Counted from the first letter of the stretch, positions 16,348 through 25,521 are shown. The stretch is 64,000 nucleotides of DNA from JAPOXR01 sp965116115 (GCA_965116115.1 OZ220486.1:1612001-1676000), one strand, 5' to 3'. The notes: generated by a model not told the origin, from the sequence alone. Program-made: numbers and translations.

Positions 16348-19300
16348 GTGCGCGGCGTGAAGAACCAGCCGTTTAACACGCCGCCGGACTCTGACGGCCG
16401 TGCGCCGAAAGAGCAGGGATTCTTCTGGCCGCCCTGTGTTTCTCTGGACCTTGAAGTCGGTAAGGACGGCGGTATCCGCGCCTTGGGAGCGGTGCGCCCC
16501 GATACCGGCCGCAGCCTCGTGCATTCGGGAAAAGGTCTGGCCGGAGCATTGGCGAAGCTTGACGACTTCGCCGAGGGCGTGTACTTCCTGCTCGGGCACA
16601 ATCTTATTGGATTTGACCTGCCTGTCCTGAAGGCGGCGGAACCGGGCCTCAGGCTGTTGAGGCTGCCGGCTGTTGACACGTTGCGTCTCAGCCCGCTCGC
16701 CTTTCCCAGAAACCCGTATCACAGTCTCGTCAAGCACTATCAGGACGCGGGTCTCAGGCGCGGCCGGGTGAATGACCCGGAACTCGACTCCCGCTTGGCG
16801 CTGGAACTTTTCGGAGACGAGCGCAAGGCGCTGGCGGCGTGCGCGCCGGATTTGCTTGCCGCATGGCATCGGCTGTGCACCCCTGAACCCGCCGGCGCGG
16901 ATCGGGCGCTGGACGCGTTCTTCCGGCAGATACGTCGAGACAGACGGCCATCGCAAGCCGAGAGCATGGAAGCGATCGCAGGGAGATTGGGACACGAAGT
17001 CTGCGCGGTCCAAGTGCGCGGAGTCTTGGCGGAAGCGGACGGACTCGGCTGGTCGCTGGCCTATGCCTTGGCATGGCTGTCCGTTGCCGGCGGAAACTCC
17101 GTGATGCCGCCTTGGGTGCGTTACCAGTTTCCGGAAGCGGGGCGGCTGGTGCGCCGCCTCAGAGATACCGCCTGCACCGATCCGGCCTGCGGCTGGTGCC
17201 GGAAATACCATGACGCGGGCAGGGAACTGAAACGCTGGTTCGGCTATGACGGATTCCGCGCCGAACCGGCGGACAAAGCCGGCAGACCGATGCAGCGGGC
17301 CATCGTCGAGGCCGCGATGGCGGGAAAGCACGCATTCGGGATTCTCCCTACCGGCACCGGGAAGTCGCTCTGTTATCAGATCCCCGCGCTGTCGCGCTAC
17401 GGCAAGACCGGTGCGCTGACTGTCGTGATCTCGCCCCTGGTCGCGCTCATGGCGGACCAAGTGGCCGGGCTGGAGCGGCGCGGCATCGGCTGCTGCGTAA
17501 CCGTAAACGGTTTGTTGTCGATGCCTGAGCGGGGCGACGCTCTGGACCGGATTCGGCTGGGCGATGCCGGTATCTTGCTGATCGCGCCGGAACAGCTGCG
17601 TTCACGCGCCCTGCGGCGGGTATTGGACCAGCGCGAGATCGGCGCGTGGGTGTTGGACGAGGCGCACTGTCTGTCGCGCTGGGGGCACGATTTCCGGCCT
17701 GACTATCGCTATGTGGGCCGTTTCATCCGCGAGAAGGCGAGTGACGGGCCTGTTCCCCCGGTTTTGTGCCTTACCGCCACCGCCAAGCCCGATGTCATCA
17801 GGGACATCACCCGGTATTTCCGGGAAGCGCTCGGCATTGAACTGGCCGTGTTCGACGGCGGAGCCAAGCGCACCAATCTCGCTTTCCAAGTGATCTCGAC
17901 CGAAGGCGGGAAAAAGTTCTCGGACATCTTTCAGGTGCTGATTTCCCGTCTGCCGGCTGAGCGGCCGGGCGGCGCTATCGTCTACTGCGCGACGCGCCGG
18001 CAAAGCGAAGACATCGCGCATTTCCTCAAGTCAAAAGGGGTCGCCGCGGAGCATTTCCATGCGGGACTGCCTCCGGAGACGAAGAAGGATGTGCAGCAGC
18101 GTTTCATCGCTGGTGATCTGCGCGCGATCTCGGCCACGAATGCCTTCGGCATGGGGATCGACAAGCCGGATGTGCGGCTGGTCGTCCATGCCGACATACC
18201 GGGCTCTCTCGAGAACTACCTGCAGGAGGCGGGCCGCGCCGGCCGCGACCGCGAGCAGGCACATTGCATCCTTCTTTACGCAACCACCGATGTCGAGCGA
18301 CAATTCAGTTTGTCGGCTTACGCGCGGCTTACCCGCAGGGAAATTCACGGAGTCCTGAGAGCCCTCCGGAACCTTGACCGGAAAAAACGGTTTCACGGCG
18401 AGGTGGTCGCGACCGCAGGCGAAATCCTGGGCGAGGACGATGAAAAGGAGTTCGAACGCGACTCCACGACCGATGATTCCCGGGTGCGCACCGCCGTCGC
18501 TTGGTTGGAAGAGACTGAACTCCTGACCCGGGAGGAGAACTTTGTCCAAGTGTTCCCGTCTTCGTTGCAGGTGAATTCGGTCGACGAAGCTGAAAGGCGG
18601 CTTGTCCGAGCCAAGATCAACGATGCTTACCGCGGACAGTTGCTGTGCATTGCGGAAACGTTGATCGGCGCGGGCGCCGACGAAGGTTTGACCACGGACG
18701 AACTGATGATCGTCTCGGGCCTGAGTCCCGAAGCCGTGCGCGGCGCCTTGTACGATCTCGAACGGTTAGGAATCGCCAGCAATGACACGGCGCTGACCGC
18801 ATTTGTCCATACCGGCGTGAATCGCTCGTCTCAGAAACGCCTCGACCAAGCGGTTGCGCTCGAAACGGAACTCATCGCTCACATGCGGGAGGCTGCTCCT
18901 GACCTCGGGAAGGGGGACGGTTCGTGTCTCCATTTGCGGATCGCCGCCCAAGCGCTGCAGGATCAGGGTCTGGCCGATCCGCTTCCGGAACGGCTGTTCC
19001 GCATCATCCGGAGCCTTGCGCGGGACGGACGCGGCGAGGACGATGGCGCCCCCGGCAGCCTCACGGTCCGCAAACGCGATTCGGAAACCGCATTTATCAT
19101 GCTGCATCGCGAATGGGACATGCTTGAAAAAATCGCCGACATACGCCGAGGAGCGGCCGGTCGCCTGCTTGAGCATTTTCTTGCCTGTCTGCCGCCTGGA
19201 ATCCGCGGGACGGACCTGTTGGCCGAAACTACGCTCGGCAAACTCCTTAAGGCGATCGAGTCCGATCTGCTCTTGAAGACCAGGGTTCGCGATCCGGCCA

Positions 19301-21519
19301 AATTGCTCGACCGGGCACTCCTCTGGCTTCACGAACAGGAGGTGTTGCGCATCAATAAGGGACTGGCGGTGTTCCGCCCGGCCATGACGATCAGGCTGGA
19401 GAAGCGAGAACAGCGGGGTTTTTCCAAAGCGGACTTTGAGCCCCTTAAGCTTCACTACCAAGGCCAGGTGTTGCAGACTCACGTCGTGAAGGAATTCGCC
19501 GAGCGCGGCCTTGTCGATGTGGGCGAGGCGCTGCGTCTGGCGTCGGACTACTTTGAGTTTGAGGAGGAGGAGTTTCTCGCCCGCTGGCTGCCCGGACGCG
19601 ACAAGGAGATCGGCAGGCAGACGACGCCGGCATCGTGGCGCGCCATAGTCGAAAATTTGAGGAACCCGGTTCAGCAGCGCATCGTCGCCGATGAACGCGA
19701 ACAGATCGATGTCCTGATCCTTGCAGGTCCCGGTTCGGGCAAGACGCGTGTGCTGGTGCACCGCATCGCCTATCTGATCCGCGTCAGACGGGAGAAAGCA
19801 CAGGGCATCCTCGCGCTTGCCTACAACCGCCATGCGGCCGTTGACATCCGCCGCCGGCTGGGAGAACTGATCGGCGACGATGCCCGCGGCGTGACGGTGC
19901 TCACCTGCCACGCGCTTGCGATGCGCCTCGCGGGCGCAAGTTTCACTGGCCGGTCGGAGCGGCCGGACTCTGAGATGTTCAGGGAGGTGATGAGACGCGC
20001 GGTCGCGCTGCTCCGCGGCGAGGAGCTGCTGCCGGAAGAGGCCGACGAGCGCCGCGAGCGCCTTTTGGCGGGATTCCGCTGGATATTGGTGGATGAATAC
20101 CAGGATGTCGGCTGCGAGCAGTACGAACTGATATCGGCGCTGGCAGGCCGGAAGCTGAAAGACGAGGCGGGCAAGCTGACGCTGTTCGCGGTCGGGGACG
20201 ACGATCAGAACATTTACGCCTTCAACGGCGCGTCGGTGGAGTTCATCCGGCGCTTCGAGGCCGAGTATGGTCCGAAACCCGTTTACCTCACCTCGAACTA
20301 TCGGTCGACGGCTCATATCGTGGCCGCTGCCAATGCGGTGATCAAGCCGGCGCGGGACCGTATGAAGACGGATCATCCCATCCGCGTCGACCGCGCCCGC
20401 GAGGGTGATCCGCCGGGCGGAGAGTGGACCGAACTGGACCCTGTCTCGCGCGGGCGTGTGCAGATACTGCCGGCAGGCGGCGATCCGGCCAGTCAGGCGC
20501 AGGCCGTGACAGCGGAGCTGCTTCGTCTTTCGGAATTGTCCTCGGACTGGGACTGGTCGCGCTGCGCGGCGATCGCGCGCGAGTGGAAATATCTGGCGCC
20601 GTTGCGCGCCTTGTGCGAGACGCGCGGCATCCCGGCGCAGATGGCAAACGAGGAGATCCCGGGTTTCTGGCGCCTGAGGGAAACCCGGGCGTTCGTCCAG
20701 TGGCTGCGCGGGCGGGCAACGGGGGTCGTCGACGGCGCGTCCTTGCGCCGATGGGCGGCCGCGCGGCCCTCCGATCCTTGGCACGACCTGCTGCGCCAAG
20801 CCGTGGAGGAACATGCGCTGGAAGCCGGCTGCGGAGAAATCCCGGCAGCGCATTTCATCGAGTGGCTGGCTGAGTGGGGCCGGGAAATACGCCGCCGCCA
20901 ACGGGGATTGATGCTGCTCACCGCCCATCGGGCCAAGGGGCTGGAGTTCGATCATGTGACGGTTCTGGACGGAAGCTGGGAGCGCGCGGGCAGCGGCGAG
21001 GATCTTGATGCGCCGCGCCGGCTGTACTATGTGGCCATGACGCGGGCGCGGAAGACTTTGACGCTGGCGGGGCTTGACGGTTCCCGCGGCCTGCATGCCG
21101 AATTGGCCGACGGGCCCGGGGTGATCCGCCGGAAGGCCGCAGAACTCCCGCCGCGGCCTGAGGCGGCGAAGCGCCGCCATGTCCGGCTGACGCTTAAGGA
21201 TGTCGATCTCGGATTTACCGGACGCTGTCCTCCAAGCGATCCGGTGCATGCCGCTGTCGCCGCGCTGTCGATCGGAGACCCGCTTGAAATTCAGCCTGAG
21301 AAGGACGGTCGCTGGAATTTGCTGGACCGTTCCGGCCGGCGCGTGGGCCGTCTCGCGAGGTCATTCAAACCGCCCTCCGGGCAGCGGTGCCTGTCGGCCG
21401 AGGTCTTCGCCGTAGTGGGCCGGAGCCGCGAGGCGGCAGAACCGGAATTCCGCGGTTTCATAAAGTGCGACGACTGGGAGGTGGTTTTGCCCGAACTTCT
21501 GTTTGAGCCGGTTCGTTGA
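16348..21519 (+). CDS. DEDD exonuclease-RecQ helicase-UvrD helicase fusion
   Basis: A 1723-residue protein with three enzymatic parts. Residues 28-160 look like a DnaQ-type 3'-5' exonuclease (SLDLEV with D34 and E36, GHNLIGFD with D90, NDPELDSRL with D147). Residues 310-660 are a RecQ-type superfamily 2 helicase (Walker A GTGKS 336-340, DEAH 437-440, QEAGRAGRDRE near 626). Residues about 1120-1600 are a UvrD/Rep-type superfamily 1 helicase (GPGSGKT near 1128, VDEYQD near 1249, NYRST near 1316, AHRAKGLEFD near 1525, YVAMTRARKTL near 1560). A CX4CX2CX3H cluster (276-288) precedes RecQ. The usual RecQ zinc cysteines after motif VI are not seen. GTG 16348 or 16357 may be the start. It stands alone among mobile-element debris and likely acts in repair or defence. 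Confidence 0.85.
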   Translation: MRGVKNQPFNTPPDSDGRAPKEQGFFWPPCVSLDLEVGKDGGIRALGAVRPDTGRSLVHSGKGLAGALAKLDDFAEGVYFLLGHNLIGFDLPVLKAAEPGLRLLRLPAVDTLRLSPLAFPRNPYHSLVKHYQDAGLRRGRVNDPELDSRLALELFGDERKALAACAPDLLAAWHRLCTPEPAGADRALDAFFRQIRRDRRPSQAESMEAIAGRLGHEVCAVQVRGVLAEADGLGWSLAYALAWLSVAGGNSVMPPWVRYQFPEAGRLVRRLRDTACTDPACGWCRKYHDAGRELKRWFGYDGFRAEPADKAGRPMQRAIVEAAMAGKHAFGILPTGTGKSLCYQIPALSRYGKTGALTVVISPLVALMADQVAGLERRGIGCCVTVNGLLSMPERGDALDRIRLGDAGILLIAPEQLRSRALRRVLDQREIGAWVLDEAHCLSRWGHDFRPDYRYVGRFIREKASDGPVPPVLCLTATAKPDVIRDITRYFREALGIELAVFDGGAKRTNLAFQVISTEGGKKFSDIFQVLISRLPAERPGGAIVYCATRRQSEDIAHFLKSKGVAAEHFHAGLPPETKKDVQQRFIAGDLRAISATNAFGMGIDKPDVRLVVHADIPGSLENYLQEAGRAGRDREQAHCILLYATTDVERQFSLSAYARLTRREIHGVLRALRNLDRKKRFHGEVVATAGEILGEDDEKEFERDSTTDDSRVRTAVAWLEETELLTREENFVQVFPSSLQVNSVDEAERRLVRAKINDAYRGQLLCIAETLIGAGADEGLTTDELMIVSGLSPEAVRGALYDLERLGIASNDTALTAFVHTGVNRSSQKRLDQAVALETELIAHMREAAPDLGKGDGSCLHLRIAAQALQDQGLADPLPERLFRIIRSLARDGRGEDDGAPGSLTVRKRDSETAFIMLHREWDMLEKIADIRRGAAGRLLEHFLACLPPGIRGTDLLAETTLGKLLKAIESDLLLKTRVRDPAKLLDRALLWLHEQEVLRINKGLAVFRPAMTIRLEKREQRGFSKADFEPLKLHYQGQVLQTHVVKEFAERGLVDVGEALRLASDYFEFEEEEFLARWLPGRDKEIGRQTTPASWRAIVENLRNPVQQRIVADEREQIDVLILAGPGSGKTRVLVHRIAYLIRVRREKAQGILALAYNRHAAVDIRRRLGELIGDDARGVTVLTCHALAMRLAGASFTGRSERPDSEMFREVMRRAVALLRGEELLPEEADERRERLLAGFRWILVDEYQDVGCEQYELISALAGRKLKDEAGKLTLFAVGDDDQNIYAFNGASVEFIRRFEAEYGPKPVYLTSNYRSTAHIVAAANAVIKPARDRMKTDHPIRVDRAREGDPPGGEWTELDPVSRGRVQILPAGGDPASQAQAVTAELLRLSELSSDWDWSRCAAIAREWKYLAPLRALCETRGIPAQMANEEIPGFWRLRETRAFVQWLRGRATGVVDGASLRRWAAARPSDPWHDLLRQAVEEHALEAGCGEIPAAHFIEWLAEWGREIRRRQRGLMLLTAHRAKGLEFDHVTVLDGSWERAGSGEDLDAPRRLYYVAMTRARKTLTLAGLDGSRGLHAELADGPGVIRRKAAELPPRPEAAKRRHVRLTLKDVDLGFTGRCPPSDPVHAAVAALSIGDPLEIQPEKDGRWNLLDRSGRRVGRLARSFKPPSGQRCLSAEVFAVVGRSREAAEPEFRGFIKCDDWEVVLPELLFEPVR

Positions 21520-21902
21520 TCCATCTCCATGGTTGCGAACCCTCGGGCACTCGGCAGAAAAACGCCTCGCCTGCGTTCCTTCCGCGGCTCAAACCCGTCA
21601 ATGTCGTCGTAACGCGCTCAGGCCCCAGAGGCGTAGCGGCGCAGCGGATTTCTTGCATGGCCGAAGCGGAAAACGGCACGGGAAGCGTGACTGTTGCCTG
21701 CCGGGGCGCCGCTGGCCGCAGTTGGATTTGAGATCGGCATCCGTCGGCGTATCAATGTTCGTGCCAGTCATTACAGGTTCCCTCATATGAATCAACCAAG
21801 GATAATTCCATAAGGAGTTATCCACAGGGGTCGCTCGGCGCGAGGCTGCAGCAAACTTTCATTTCATCTCTTATTTGCAGTCGTGCTGTCCTGTCGCGTG
21901 TT
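21520..21902. other. Intergenic stretch with an inverted repeat and one DnaA-like box
   Basis: No gene is recognised. GGATAA (21800-21805) and TTATCC (21818-21823) form an inverted repeat with a 12-base spacer. The right arm is part of TTATCCACA (21818-21826), which matches the DnaA box consensus. On the - strand an ATG near 21759 begins MTGTNIDTPTDADLKSN, which could be the start of a lost gene, but it has no recognisable domain and I do not call it. Confidence 0.35.
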
Positions 21903-21953
21903 CCCCTTGCCAGCCGCTGCCGGCAAGGGGAGGCGGGGGCGAACGTCCCCGCC
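21903..21953 (+). ncRNA. Candidate bridge-RNA-like hairpins in the IS110 leader
   Basis: Two adjacent perfect hairpins lie in the non-coding lead-in of a broken IS110 transposase. The first pairs CCCCTTGCC (21903-21911) with GGCAAGGGG (21922-21930). The second pairs GGCGGGG (21932-21938) with CCCCGCC (21947-21953). IS110 elements encode a structured bridge RNA in the non-coding end next to the transposase, and the spacing (140-190 bases before ATG 22092) fits. Neither hairpin is followed by a T run, which argues against simple terminators. Assignment is inference. Confidence 0.4.
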
Positions 21954-22091
21954 AAGCCGGGTCGGGCCGACGGTTCCTTGATTTATAGAACCGTGACGCA
22001 GCACAGTCGGTCCGGCATTGCCTGTTCCTGCGCCCTGAACAGCTGACTGGCTCAAGATCCGTATCATCTTTAAGATCAGGAGCATAGGAAC

Positions 22092-22980
22092 ATGACGAAA
22101 ATATGCGCAGGCTCAGCTATCAGCAAGGACACGATCGATGCGCATGCCGCCGGCGTCGACCGCCGGTTCAGAAACGACCGTCCGGGCTTCCGGGCGATCG
22201 ACGGGTTTCTGAGAAAACACACGGTGCGGCGGGTCGTCATCGAAGCGACGGGACGGCGGCACCGGGCGATTCATCAGTCGCTGCACGACAGAGGTAACGA
22301 AGTCCGCGTCGCTGACCCCGCTAGGCGCGGCGCTTCGCTGAAGCGACCGGGCAGCCAGTGAAAACCGACAAGACGGAGACCAGTATGCTCGCCGCCTTCG
22401 CCGATCTCCCGGCGACCGAGCCGAAATCCGGGTTCCTTGACCGCCTTAATGATCTCACAGCCGCCCGCGGGCAACTGGTTGAGACCATTAAGAAACTGCG
22501 TCAGCGCCGCGATGATCTGCAGGACGCGTCAGCGAAGAAAGTCATGGACAAAGCTGCTGAAGCCGCCGAGCGGCGGAAGGAAGCTCTCGAAGCCGGGATA
22601 GAGGAGCATATCAAGAGCGATCCTGACCAGGCCCGCGCTTACCGTATCCTGATGTCCGTTCCCGGCATCGGACCGGTCACGGCCGCCGCTCTGCTCGGCC
22701 GGCTCGACAGCCGGCGGCTCTCGCCGGGACCGCCCCGTTCGCCCGCGACAGCGGCGCGAAGAAAGGCGCCTGGCGCATCCGGGGCGGACCTTCTGCCCGA
22801 GGCGCGCCCTCTGCATGGCGGCTTTGACGGCTGTGCGCGTCAATAAGGATATGTCCGTATTCTATGACCGGCTCACCGGGCGGGGAAAATGTCATAAGGT
22901 CGCCTTTGTCGCCGTCATGCGCAAGCCGGCAGCCCCAGTGAACAAGCTGCTGCGCGAACGGCGCGGCCGGGAGAAATGCG
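22092..22980 (+). pseudogene. IS110-family transposase, frameshifted
   Basis: Three successive frames together spell an IS110 transposase. The first is 22092-22361, with SKDTIDAH and VVIEATGRRHRAIHQ. The second is 22358 to about 22720, with KTDKTETSMLAAFADL and SVPGIGPVTAAALLGRL. The third runs from about 22730, with ARDSGAKKGAWRIRGG, YDRLTGRGKCHKVAFVAVMRK. At least two frameshifts (near 22345-22360 and 22720) break it. The first catalytic Asp of the usual GIDVSKD motif is also replaced (GSAISKD). It is a dead copy. The catalytic-serine region (ARDSG) is still readable. Confidence 0.85.
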
Positions 22981-23199
22981 CCCTGTCCGCGTTCGGACGG
23001 CCGGGCTTCGCTCCGGATCGGCCGATTCAACGGCCCGCGGCGGCGGGTGCAGCCTCCTGAACGGGCGGAGCTTCCATGGAGAAAATGTGCGAAAGCTGCA
23101 TGAAAAAGGAAATAAGGGCTGAATTTTGTCCTGAAACGCCCTTGAATCGGAACATGGATGCCGCGTCCATCCGGCCCTGACCGCGAACCCGCTTCGTCA

Positions 23200-23692
23200 G
23201 ACTTCGGCGGACAGGCCTTTACCCGGCCTTCATCTGTAACGATCCACGCCTTGCCGCCGGAAATGTCCTTTACCAACCCCGCGCTTGCCAGAGCCGATAC
23301 CCTTTGATGCGAGGCTTGACGGCTGACGCCGGTCAGTCGGGAAAGCTCCGACGCGCTGCATCCCGGATTGTCGCGGATCAGGCACAGAACTGAAAGTCCG
23401 GCTGCGGTCAAAGGCAGCTCCGGAATCACATTTTGTTGGTGCCGCGGCGGTCTGGATCCGGGCTGACAAGCGGCATTGCCCTCTTCCGTCAGACACCAAG
23501 ACCTGCCGGCGCGGCCGCTGCCCCGGTTGCCGGACACGATCAGTCCAAGCCGCTCAAGGCGTTCGGCCATCCTGGACGCGGCCGCCCGGTGCCGCGACCA
23601 CCGCGCAAGATCGGCACAGGAACGCCGGAGTTCCAAGCGGTGTCACGCAGCATCGTCATCGCTTTCCGCGACAGCTGACCAAGGCCAGTCAT
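23200..23692 (-). pseudogene. Tandem winged-helix (MarR-like) regulator, frameshifted
   Basis: On the - strand, ATG 23692 has a strong GGAGG seven bases upstream and begins MTGLGQLSRKAMTMLRDTA. The continuation of this fold lies in another frame from about 23636: ELRRSCADLARWSRHRAAASR, then MAERLERLGLI, a typical recognition helix and wing ending SWCLTEEG. A second winged-helix domain follows (LSVLCLIRDNPGCSASELSR, SRQASHQRVSALASAGLVKD, AWIVTDEG). One base change in the count near 23636-23640 would join the parts. The frame has no clear C-terminal end and runs on into the IS110 remnant. It could be a recent pseudogene or, less likely, start at TTG 23636. Confidence 0.6.
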
Positions 23693-23707
23693 ATGGCGAC
23701 CTCCGTC

Positions 23708-23742
23708 ATTGACACACAATGCAAACCTAAAGGATTGTCAAT
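23708..23742 (-). promoter_or_regulatory. Inverted repeat operator and -35 upstream of the winged-helix gene
   Basis: ATTGACA (23708-23714) and TGTCAAT (23736-23742) form a perfect 7-bp inverted repeat with a 21-base spacer, 16-50 bases before the ATG. The outer half-site also gives a perfect TTGACA -35 on the - strand. No convincing -10 follows. This looks like an autoregulatory operator. Confidence 0.45.
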
Positions 23743-24328
23743 ATCAACGTAAGTTCGCGTTGATTATGCGCGATTGACGGTGCCGCTCCGAACCGAGTTC
23801 CCGAGTTCCGAAGCAGGAATCCGCGGCACGCTGAAATACGCTCGTCAGCGCACGGGGAACATCCGACGCCTCTGATAACAGTGCCGAAGGACGAAGAGCG
23901 TGAAACGCTATTCGGCGCTTTCCTTCATAATTCCTTGTTTTCAAAGCGGCAGCGGCTTGTTCCCGGTCCGGGAGAGGTCAACCGTGTTCCGGCGGCTGCC
24001 GGATGTCCATCAATTCAGCGGTGACGGCTGAATTCCACCGCCCGGTTTGCCCCGGGATTCTGAATCCGGGCCCGGATCCGCCGTCGACTGCCGCCGAAAA
24101 CAGGAGTTTCCGCCCGGACACTATACGAGTCTTCCAGTGCCTTCTTCTCGTCTCCCGACTTCTGCGAAGACGCACGCAGGCCATCAAGATCAAGGCGAAG
24201 CGCGTCGCCCTGCCGGCTCAGCGACCGGATCTCTGAAAGTCCTGCGGTATTGCGCGGAGGGTTCGAACGTCTCTGACAGGCTCCGGATGACGTTACAAGC
24301 TGCCTCGCCTGCCGCCGGCGAAAGCGGT
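23743..24328. other. Gene-poor stretch
   Basis: Nearly 600 bases without a supportable gene. Small frames on either strand (for example 23978-24193 on -) show no domain or ribosome-binding site. I see no clear repeat or RNA. Confidence 0.45.
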
Positions 24329-25405
24329 TCAGATGAAAAGGAAATCGTCCTCGCTCAGCGAGTCCGCCGCGACATTCAGCAGCGTGACCGTGTCGCCGGC
24401 AGTGCCATAGGCGACCACGGCGTTGCCGTTGCCGTCGTCCGTGATCGTCAGCCCGGCGAAATCGTCGCCGGCCCTGATCAGGCGGATCGTGTCCCCATCC
24501 CCGAAATCCTGGATCGTGTCGGTGCCGTGGCCCTCACGGAAGGCGAACACATCGGAGCCCGCGCCGCCATGCAGCGTATCGGCGCCCGTGCCGCCGAACA
24601 ACGTGTCGCCGCCGTCGCCGCCGTGCAGCGTATCGGCGCCCTTGCCGCCGAACAACGTGTCGCCGCCGTCGCCGCCGTGCAGCGTATCGGCGCCCTTGCC
24701 GCCCCGGAGGGTATCGTCGCCATCTTGGCCGTACAGCCGGTCGTTCCCGTTGTGGCCCCTGATCGTGTCGTCGCCCGCGCCCCCGTAGATTTTGTCGCGG
24801 CCGAAAGCGCCGTGCAGCTTGTTGTCGCCGTCGCCGCCGCGGATATCGAAGCCGATGCCGAGTTCCTTGAACCGGGCCAGCGACATGCCGCCGATCTGGA
24901 CGGTGCCGCCGCCGTCGCCGCTATCCGTGGTCTTGCGGCACCATTTGCCCTCTTCGTTCTTTTCAAAAAGAGTGTGAACGGTGTCGCCGTCCGTGCCGCC
25001 GTCGCCGTAGACGATGACCGCATCGCCATCGCGGTCGGTGAACCGGAAGCGTCCGACATCCGCGTCGCCCCAGACGAACTGGATCGTATCGTGCCAGTCC
25101 CAGTCGTAGATATAGTCGAAGCCGTCGCCGAGACGGAAAGCGAAAGTGTCGGCGCCACTGGAGCCGGAGAGCCAGTCATTGCCTTTGCCGCCAGCCAGAC
25201 CATCGTCGCCCTCGTCGCCTATCAGATCGTCATGGCCGCCCTGGCCGTAGATCATGTCGTCGCCCTGCCCGCCCCGGACGACATCGTCGCCGCCGCCGGC
25301 GAACACGAAGTCGTCGCCGTAAAGGCCTTTGATATATTCGGAGCTGTTGTCGCCGAACAGAATGTCGTGCCCGTAGGTTCCCGTAATCCGCTTGAGATCC
25401 GCCAT
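24329..25405 (-). CDS. RTX calcium-binding repeat protein
   Basis: A 358-residue acidic, glycine- and aspartate-rich protein made of hemolysin-type calcium-binding nonapeptides (GGxGxDxLx). Two arrays are seen: about residues 18-85 (GGGDDVVRGGQGDDMIYGQG), and 185-290 (GGAGDDTIRGHNGNDRLYG, then near-identical GGKGADTLHGGDGGDTLFG units). Between and after them are beta-rich segments. The ending SLSEDDFLFI resembles RTX C-terminal secretion signals. There is no N-terminal signal peptide. Such proteins leave by type I secretion and fold on binding calcium outside the cell. No type I transporter genes are nearby. ATG 25405 has GGAGG eight bases upstream. No enzymatic domain is visible, so the role is unknown. 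Confidence 0.85.
   Translation of the reverse strand: MADLKRITGTYGHDILFGDNSSEYIKGLYGDDFVFAGGGDDVVRGGQGDDMIYGQGGHDDLIGDEGDDGLAGGKGNDWLSGSSGADTFAFRLGDGFDYIYDWDWHDTIQFVWGDADVGRFRFTDRDGDAVIVYGDGGTDGDTVHTLFEKNEEGKWCRKTTDSGDGGGTVQIGGMSLARFKELGIGFDIRGGDGDNKLHGAFGRDKIYGGAGDDTIRGHNGNDRLYGQDGDDTLRGGKGADTLHGGDGGDTLFGGKGADTLHGGDGGDTLFGGTGADTLHGGAGSDVFAFREGHGTDTIQDFGDGDTIRLIRAGDDFAGLTITDDGNGNAVVAYGTAGDTVTLLNVAADSLSEDDFLFI
24571..24732 (-). repeat. 54-bp tandem repeats in the RTX gene
   Basis: The motif beginning gcagcgtatcggcgccc recurs at 24571, 24625 and 24679, a period of 54 bases. Each unit encodes 18 residues (GKGADTLHGGDGGDTLFG), two RTX nonapeptides. The copies are nearly identical at the DNA level, which suggests recent expansion. 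Confidence 0.85.
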
Positions 25406-25521
25406 CGCTGTGCCTCCTCGGGGAAAATTGATTCGTTTGTCCCGGCATATTACACTGGAACATCGATGCCTTGCAAGGATCGGGAATTATGCGGGAAAGC
25501 ACCGCATTCCCGTTTGATTCG

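Noticed and set aside
18766..21249. 827-codon - strand frame
   Set aside because: It is antisense to the UvrD half of the fusion helicase and has no domain; long shadow frames are expected at this GC content.
21818..21826. DnaA box as evidence of a replication origin
   Set aside because: Only one box, no AT-rich unwinding region and no origin-associated genes nearby.
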